Assembly: GCF_000264995.1 (NCBI RefSeq)
Contig: NW_006767433.1
Location: forward strand, 2,780,749-2,844,748
Direction: 5' to 3'
Length of the DNA: 64,000 nt
DNA from: Punctularia strigosozonata HHB-11173 SS5
Taxonomy: Eukaryota; Basidiomycota; Agaricomycetes; Corticiales; Punctulariaceae
The position numbers were made by a program, and so were the translations under genes. The first letter of the stretch is position 1, and every line of letters starts with the position of its first letter. A model generated the notes under the pieces. That model was given only the letters and a program-made list of their open reading frames with translations. It was not told where the DNA came from and did not search any database. Below are positions 58,354 to 64,000 of the stretch, piece by piece.

Positions 58354-61300
58354 TTAAGGTTCGGAATCAAACGGGTACTGGGCCACCATGAGCAGATGAT
58401 CACACATTGAGAGCCGAGGAACTCACCTCGAACGGTTGTGGAGGGTCGGCTTCAGGTGCGCTTTCGTCTAATGCAATGGCAGTCCTCCGCCAATCCTCAT
58501 TTGACCTCTCTGGTGGGTTTGCTTCCACAGCAGCAGCTTGTATCGGGGTATGCGTTTCGAAGATCAAATATTCGACCGCATCGTCTGGACGCGTATCCTC
58601 GAGAATGAGGATACCACCACCGCCGGCATACTTCTCGGCGGCCAAATTGAGCGTAGCATCCGGTGTCCTTGATGCCATAGGATTCTTGACGCGTCCACCA
58701 CCAATGGTCTTCGTCGAGACTGGACGTACAGGTTGGAACCGTGCAGCGGGATTGAAGGTTATATAAGCGAGCTGCGCGGGTGTGACACGAGAGAAATTGG
58801 GCAACTCCTCAGATGACGGCTCCCTCTTGCGGTCAGGCTTCACAGTTCCTTCGAATCCCTGCGATGATCTCTTTGGTACCGCCGAGCCATTGGGTACGTT
58901 TGTAGGTGACTCGTCATGTTCACCCGAACGCTCCTCGGTAACCATTTCAACATCGCCGTCTTTCTTGGCCTCAGTCTGGGCGTCGAGCAGAGCAATCAGT
59001 CCATGATACCTATGGCTAGGATATACAAAATTTGAGCTCACCGAGTCGATGGTCTCATTCTCAGCATCTGCCTTCTTCTTTTCTCGTGCCTTAACCTTTG
59101 CCGTTGTCGAGAGAACGGCTGTCGCAACCTTAGTCGGCGCCTCCTTCTTCGCGGATTTCATCGGCGGCGGGTATGCGAACAGACTGGGCCGCGCGTTTGA
59201 AACGAAATTGAAAGATCGAGGAGCCTGGGTCATCTTGTCAAGAACGAACGACGAGAACACTGATATGCGCACATACTTTCAATTCAGCAGTCAGACCGAT
59301 GATGCCAGTCGGCTCGAAGGCCAGGCATGCACAGTGTGCCAACGGATACCAGTACCAGAATTGGCAGAATAACACCATTCCAACAATGGCACTGGTATTC
59401 TTGCTACCTGCTCGACTCTGAAGGCTGATGGTGACATTGCGGCCGCCAGCATCTATGAAACCCTGACCAATTGCGGCTCCGAACCTGGCCATGGGATCTT
59501 CATGCTTGTCCGAGACGATCTTGCTATAAAGAGCGCGAGTGGCCGCCATAGATGGTGATGAAGCCTCTGACTGTTCCACGAGAACCATGCCCAACGCGAT
59601 CAGAGCACCTTGTCGAACGAAGTCGACACCGTCTTTTGTCAGTGGTTCCAAGATCTCGACGGCATCCTGGCAGAAACCTCAGAACCCTGTACTGCATCGT
59701 ATGCTGATGAGCGTTCGTACCTGTAATCCCGTGCCAGCGCACGCGATCCCTAACGCGAGTGTCGCACCGCAGCGAACATGGGGATTGTAACTCTCACTCA
59801 GCAACTGCACGATTCTAGGTACCTGCCCAGGGTTCTTGAAGAGCAGGAATGCAAGCGCCGTCACCGCAGCCCTTCTGACGTCATCCGACGTATCAGAGAC
59901 GGCGATATGAAGAAGCTGGCGAACGGCGGAGTTGTTTGATGTTCCCGCGTACGCTAATGCAAGGGTATAGACACCACCGTAGCGAAGAATTGGGTCCTGT
60001 GCAAGAGATGAGGCTGATGAACGACCTGAAAATTGTGTACCGAACCTTCTCTGTGAGTAACGATTTCACGATACTGTCTGCTTCCTCCTGTCGGCCGTAG
60101 TAGATGAAAGATAAACCAACTGCAAGACCACGAATAATCTTCTCGTGTTGGGTCTCACGAGCATAGGCCAACATTTCGTCAGCACATGTTGTATCCGCGG
60201 TGCCGAGCATGATGAGGCCCATTGCGTAGCCCGCAGCTTCACCAGCGACGGCAGAGTCGTTGAAGAGTGTTTGCTTGAGGTCGTCGTAAGCCTCGGCATT
60301 TTTGCCGCCCATGACCGCGATACCCAATCCGAGAGCAGCACCGTGTTGCACAACTTCACCTTGTGCAGCCTTGAGTGTGTCCCGGAGGTATCCTTCAACG
60401 GAGCCTCCACTCCCGCATCCTGCATTGATCAATCCAAGAGCGTATAGCGCGCCACCCTCCGAGTACGCTGCACCAGGGATATTACTTTCCCCACCTTGGG
60501 CTGACGGCAAGTACGGCCCAAGTATTGTCATGCCTTGTTCGAACCAACCCTTGTGAATGACGCCTAGCGCAGCAGTGGCCGAGAACTTCGACCAGTTGGA
60601 GGCGAGGCCCAACCATTCCAGGTTCTCGCGAAGGAAGATATCCGATGTTGTCCCGGAGTGCATGAACGCATTTTGGAGCGTGAGTGCGGTGTGATATATC
60701 GATGAGCGAGGTTCGAGCGCGTCCTGCGTATACGCGTTAAGTCCTCAGTTCCGACAACAGCCATGGATAATTTACCTTAGTATTCTTTAGTATCAACATG
60801 TCGACCTTGTTGTTACGTTTCAGGAACTCAAGATACAGCTTCACCGACTCCTGGCCGGTAAAGATTTGCCGAAGGTTATCATAAATTTCCTTCGATTCCT
60901 GCGGATTCATGTTAGCCCACACCCCATAAAACGTGACCGAAACTCACATCTTCCCCCTGTGGCAAGTCGTTTCGAAGAGTTTCTAGAAAATCTTGCGCAC
61001 CACCTTCAACCAAGTCGAACGCAAATTGTAACGCCAGGAGCTTGTGTTTCGGAACGAGGGATGTGAGTAGGGGGAGCGTCAACGAGGGGTCACTCAAAGT
61101 GACAAGAAGTCGGGTAAGCGCGTGGACGTGAGGTGATTTGGTGTCCGCGGTAGGTGGCGGGAAAAGGGGAAGGAGGAAATGTAGCACTTCGTCTCGATAC
61201 GAAAGAGAGAAGTTGCTATCGACCACGGCCTCCATCGCATATGACAAGAGGCTGGTATCCTTGGTGTGTTTGTATATGTCCGAAACAATGTCTAGTCGAT

Positions 61301-61948
61301 GAGACTCTAGCGCAATCCCTATAGCCTGGTATCTCGTCTGAACTAGCACTCGGTTGTGCGGTAATTGAGCCGCACCTGACGGAATTCTCCTGCTTCAATA
61401 CAGCGTCTGAAAATGCCTTCGATGATATCGTTCAAGCGGGGATCGATCTTCGCCTCCTTCGCTGAATGATCGTCGGACCGGTTTTGGATATACCTGTCAA
61501 TGGCTTTGGCTACGGTAGATCAGCGACTTGTTGCAGAGAAGGGTCACGGTGAGCCTACAGATGACAGTTTCCACGTATTCCCAGGACTCTGCGTTCTTGT
61601 ACTCTTCATGGAACGCGCTACCTGAGCCTAGCGCAAAGGAAAGCGCTTCGTCGTATTCGCCCAGGCAGTAATAAACCTTGCTCGCCAGCAACGCGGCAGC
61701 GTCCCTTGCGGACTTGGGCAGAGTATCGTCCTCGTAGAGTGATTCTCTACAGCATAGTTATGTCAAGGAGATAATCGGTCAGTAATTAGATGCGAGACGT
61801 ACATGAGCAGCATCTCTTCAGAAATCTCGGCCCAGAACTGAGTGACGAGCGTATTGAGCGTCTTGAGAGCATGTTCTCTTATTACAGATTCAGGTTCCGA
61901 TAGTAATGCGAGCACGCCAGCCGCGGAAGACTGGGGACGAGGAACCAT
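58354..61948 (-). CDS. RPN2: 26S proteasome regulatory subunit Rpn2 (PSMD1)
   Basis: Largest base subunit of the 19S particle, a toroid of PC repeats that anchors the ubiquitin receptor Rpn13. The start [20 protein letters not shown] leads to [20 protein letters not shown] and [20 protein letters not shown]. Then come [20 protein letters not shown] and [22 protein letters not shown] repeats include [57 protein letters not shown] and [17 protein letters not shown]. The C-terminal part has [20 protein letters not shown], a Lys-rich disordered stretch and [18 protein letters not shown] last small exon after an intron at 58378-58425 completes PQPFEYPFDSEP, equivalent to the Rpn13-binding end of PSMD1. 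About 1,000 residues. Divergent from COX6A across 180 bp. Confidence 0.95.
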
Positions 61949-62128
61949 CGTGAAGTTGAAGGAGTGGCTAAGAGCGGTGAGCGACGCGTCACCTCGTCGC
62001 GTGAAGGCTTCGCTAAACACCAAGTTAAGCACACCCCCGAAAAAGTATGTCGGACCCCTGAGCTATCCACACGCCGCCTCGCCTCGCCCAATCCCAACCG
62101 ACTCTTTCCGTTACTGACCACCGCAACC
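61949..62128. promoter_or_regulatory. 180-bp bidirectional promoter of RPN2 and COX6A
   Basis: Start codons of the proteasome subunit gene and the cytochrome oxidase subunit gene are 180 bp apart on opposite strands. No TATA box or known proteasome element was recognised. Confidence 0.45.
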
Positions 62129-62736
62129 ATGTCGATGCTGGCTCGTCGTGTTATATTCCGCGCTCTTCCTCGCACTCGTGGAGTTGCCACGGACTCTGTG
62201 GCTGCCAGTGAGTACAGGGCAAAGGTCGCCGCTGCAGAGCACCACGCTGCAGGCAAGTCCTGTTCGCACTACGCACCGTAACAGCTCCTAAAGCCGCAAG
62301 CAGAGACGTCCGAGCTCTGGCGAAAGATCAGGTACGCACAATCCGAGCTGACCTTGCGACATGACTTCTCAATCTGTTTCACAGCTACTACGTCTGCCTC
62401 CCCTCGAGTTCGTCGTGATCCATTTTTTACTGCTGTTCGGACCATGACGTGCCTCTACACTAGTTATCGTCTGCTCGGCCTGGGTTTACAACCTCGAAGC
62501 TGACCATGAAGAGCACAACAGACATCTGATGGAGGAGAACGGGGGAAAGCTTCCGGAGCCGCCTGCATATGAGTATCTCAACAGGAGGGTGAAGCCGTAC
62601 CCTTGGGGAATGAACTCGCTCTTCTTCAACCCGCGCGTGAGTCTCAATGTTACCGTTGCGTATCGTCCCTTGTTCGTTGATACCCAACATGCACTGTCAG
62701 ACCAACAAGGACATGGAGGCTGCGGCAGAGGAGTAG
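62129..62736 (+). CDS. COX13: Cytochrome c oxidase subunit 6A (Cox13)
   Basis: Nuclear-encoded subunit of respiratory complex IV in the inner mitochondrial membrane. MSMLARRVIFRALPRTRGVA is the mitochondrial presequence. A GC-AG intron (62253-62303) joins AEHHAA to ETSELWRKISYYVCLPS. The next intron (donor GTTCGT, about 62408-62460) completes the single transmembrane helix and the family block VCSAWVYNLEADHEEHNRHL. Then EPPAYEYLNRRVKPYPWGMN and SLFFNPR match the conserved C-terminal part. A last exon gives TNKDMEAAAEE. About 130 residues, the usual size. Two introns depart from the usual GTRNGY donor, so simple predictors may miss exons here. Confidence 0.9.
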
Positions 62737-62882
62737 AGATTTACACCGCGTTGTCAATCGTGATCGGCCTTGCGGTATCAATCTAACTCAATCTCCTTGC
62801 ACGCTCTTGTGATGAAAACCTAAGTATGACCAACTACTCATGAATGGGGCAGATGAAAACAAGGCAACGCCAAGTACCAACA

Positions 62883-63566
62883 TCACGCAACAGCCTCTCT
62901 TTTTCCTTCTCTAGCATGTTTAACGCGTCGTTCCTTGCGGAACACTGCCTGCGCAAGGAACTGTAATTCCTCCAACATTCTCGTTTTGCCCAAATCCAAC
63001 CACTCCTTGCGAGATCTCTCGCGCAATGCCTGCTCCTTCTTCGGCAAGTCGGTCGGTAACGGCTCCGGCGCGAGATACTCGTTGGCGTTGGGCCGGCGGT
63101 GTGGGAGCTGTACCAGTGTACCGGTGATCTCGCCTAATTCCCCATCCGCGTCGTCCAGTTGCTTCAGGTAGCTGTCCACCATACCCATGAGGTCTCTCTG
63201 CGACGTGTGGGCGAGCTCGGGTACTGGTCGCCCAAGGACCAACCCCCGGTGCATACGCATCGCGGTCTGCACCTTATCGTCCACATATTCATCATCACTG
63301 CTGAACGCAGAGTCGTCGGACGCGATGTCTTTGGGGGGATGTGACGGCGGAGGAAGCTCCACAATGTCGGAGGACATCGACACGTCTGACTCGGTTTCGG
63401 CGTCAGACGCGCTGGACTCGGTTAAAACGGCATCGTCGTCATCGACGGTGCCCTTCTCGTGATCCTTCTGCAATTCTGCCATGTATTCCTGCAAGATCTC
63501 GGGCGGCCAATTGGCCGCGAGAATTTCCGGGGGTATGTTTGAGAAAGAGTGTGCTGCAGAGGACAT
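62883..63566 (-). CDS. Hypothetical acidic protein, single exon
   Basis: A 227-residue uninterrupted frame from the ATG at 63566, unusual here for having no intron. I do not recognise a domain. The N-terminus MSSAAHSFSNIPPEILAANW continues into a charged PPEILQEYMAELQKDHEKG helix. An acidic Ser/Asp-rich region (about residues 40-95) follows, and a more conserved-looking stretch RMHRGLVLGRPVPELAHTSQ. The C-terminal third is helical and basic (LPKKEQALRERSRKEWLDLG, FLAQAVFRKERRVKHAREGK). There is no signal peptide or membrane helix. Composition and codon use look like a real gene. Function unknown. Confidence 0.7.
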   Translation of the reverse strand: MSSAAHSFSNIPPEILAANWPPEILQEYMAELQKDHEKGTVDDDDAVLTESSASDAETESDVSMSSDIVELPPPSHPPKDIASDDSAFSSDDEYVDDKVQTAMRMHRGLVLGRPVPELAHTSQRDLMGMVDSYLKQLDDADGELGEITGTLVQLPHRRPNANEYLAPEPLPTDLPKKEQALRERSRKEWLDLGKTRMLEELQFLAQAVFRKERRVKHAREGKREAVA

Positions 63567-64000
63567 AAGGGAGAATAATGGATATGCAGACAAGGGATAA
63601 ATCTCTAGTCCAATTCATCACCCATCTACTCCTTTTATACTGGTTTGGCCTCGGTCATGCTGACTCCAAGTTTTCTGACTCGTGCGTAAGTAAACAGTCC
63701 GTTCCCATCTTAGTTGTGTTCAACCTTGAATTGACTACTTATCAGAACATCAGATGTTTCTGATCCATGACCGATTTTGATCTGAACAGTCATCTATCAA
63801 GCTCTGGGAGTGAGAATTGTATTGGCTAGCCTTGAAAAATCAATAAGGCGGTGTTCGGTTCACCGGTGACTCAAGTGAATCACCTGTCTTTTGCGACCCA
63901 AAGCTACTAATTATGGCATGTGTGTCTCACAGTGTTACTCTATCTGGAAGTTTTACCAGACTCAACTGAGACCTGATTTGCCTTTTTTGGTATTAAATCA
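63567..64000. other. Right-edge intergenic region with palindromic bZIP-like site
   Basis: The last 434 bp are more AT-rich than the average of the window and hold the upstream region of the acidic protein gene. A 20-bp imperfect palindrome at 63865-63884 is listed separately. No exon was recognised before the window ends. Confidence 0.45.
63865..63884. promoter_or_regulatory. Palindromic double AP-1/Gcn4-like site
   Basis: GGTGACTCAAGTGAATCACC is an imperfect inverted repeat. It contains TGACTCA (63867-63873), the exact Gcn4/AP-1 core, and TGAATCA (63876-63882), two bases apart. It lies about 300 bp upstream of the acidic protein gene. Function is inferred from the motif only. Confidence 0.35.

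Overview
This window is a gene-dense piece of a nuclear genome from a filamentous basidiomycete, most likely an Agaricomycete. The evidence is many introns of about 50 nt per gene, short intergenic spacers, and recognisable fungal orthologues (N-acetylglutamate synthase ARG2, RAV1, SEC39, BYR4, NRDE2, a YLR001C-like fasciclin protein). There are also Git3/cAR-like receptors and an F-box protein of the kind common in mushrooms. I cannot assign genus or species. About 28 protein-coding genes were reconstructed by joining exons across GT-AG (and some GC-AG) introns. Gene coordinates run from start codon to stop codon and include introns. I saw no rRNA, tRNA or CRISPR array.

Layout. 1-4.3 kb: partial ARG2, an intergenic MITE-like element and an F-box gene. 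4.5-11.3 kb: Rab GDP-dissociation inhibitor, convergent with the V-ATPase assembly factor RAV1. 11.5-18.7 kb: membrane-anchored fasciclin protein, SEC39, NIP7. 18.9-25.5 kb: NRDE2 and the mitotic-exit GAP subunit BYR4/BFA1. 25.8-29.7 kb: urease accessory UreD followed by an anion:cation symporter family permease. 29.8-36.4 kb: m-AAA protease, epoxide hydrolase, WRAP73. 36.6-43.8 kb: DHA1 transporter, gamma-glutamyltransferase, PP2C phosphatase. 44.2-51.4 kb: secreted histidine acid phosphatase (phytase type) and two tandem seven-helix receptors. 51.5-64 kb: VPS20, U-box cyclophilin PPIL2, importin alpha, a D-2-hydroxyacid dehydrogenase, proteasome subunit RPN2, COX6A and an unrecognised acidic protein.

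Most of the window is conserved housekeeping: trafficking (GDI, RAV1, SEC39, VPS20), protein turnover (m-AAA, RPN2, PPIL2), nuclear and RNA biology (NRDE2, NIP7, importin alpha) and mitosis (BYR4, WRAP73). The less ordinary layer is nutrient sensing and acquisition: UreD plus permease, phytase, tandem receptors and ARG2, with GATA-, Gcn4/AP-1- and CACGTG-type motifs in several spacers.

I found no undescribed defence or mobile system. The most notable sequence-level observations are the terminal-inverted-repeat element, at least four GC-AG introns needed to build conserved proteins, a lysine/glutamate-rich tail on the epoxide hydrolase, and palindromic bZIP-like and GATA-like sites.
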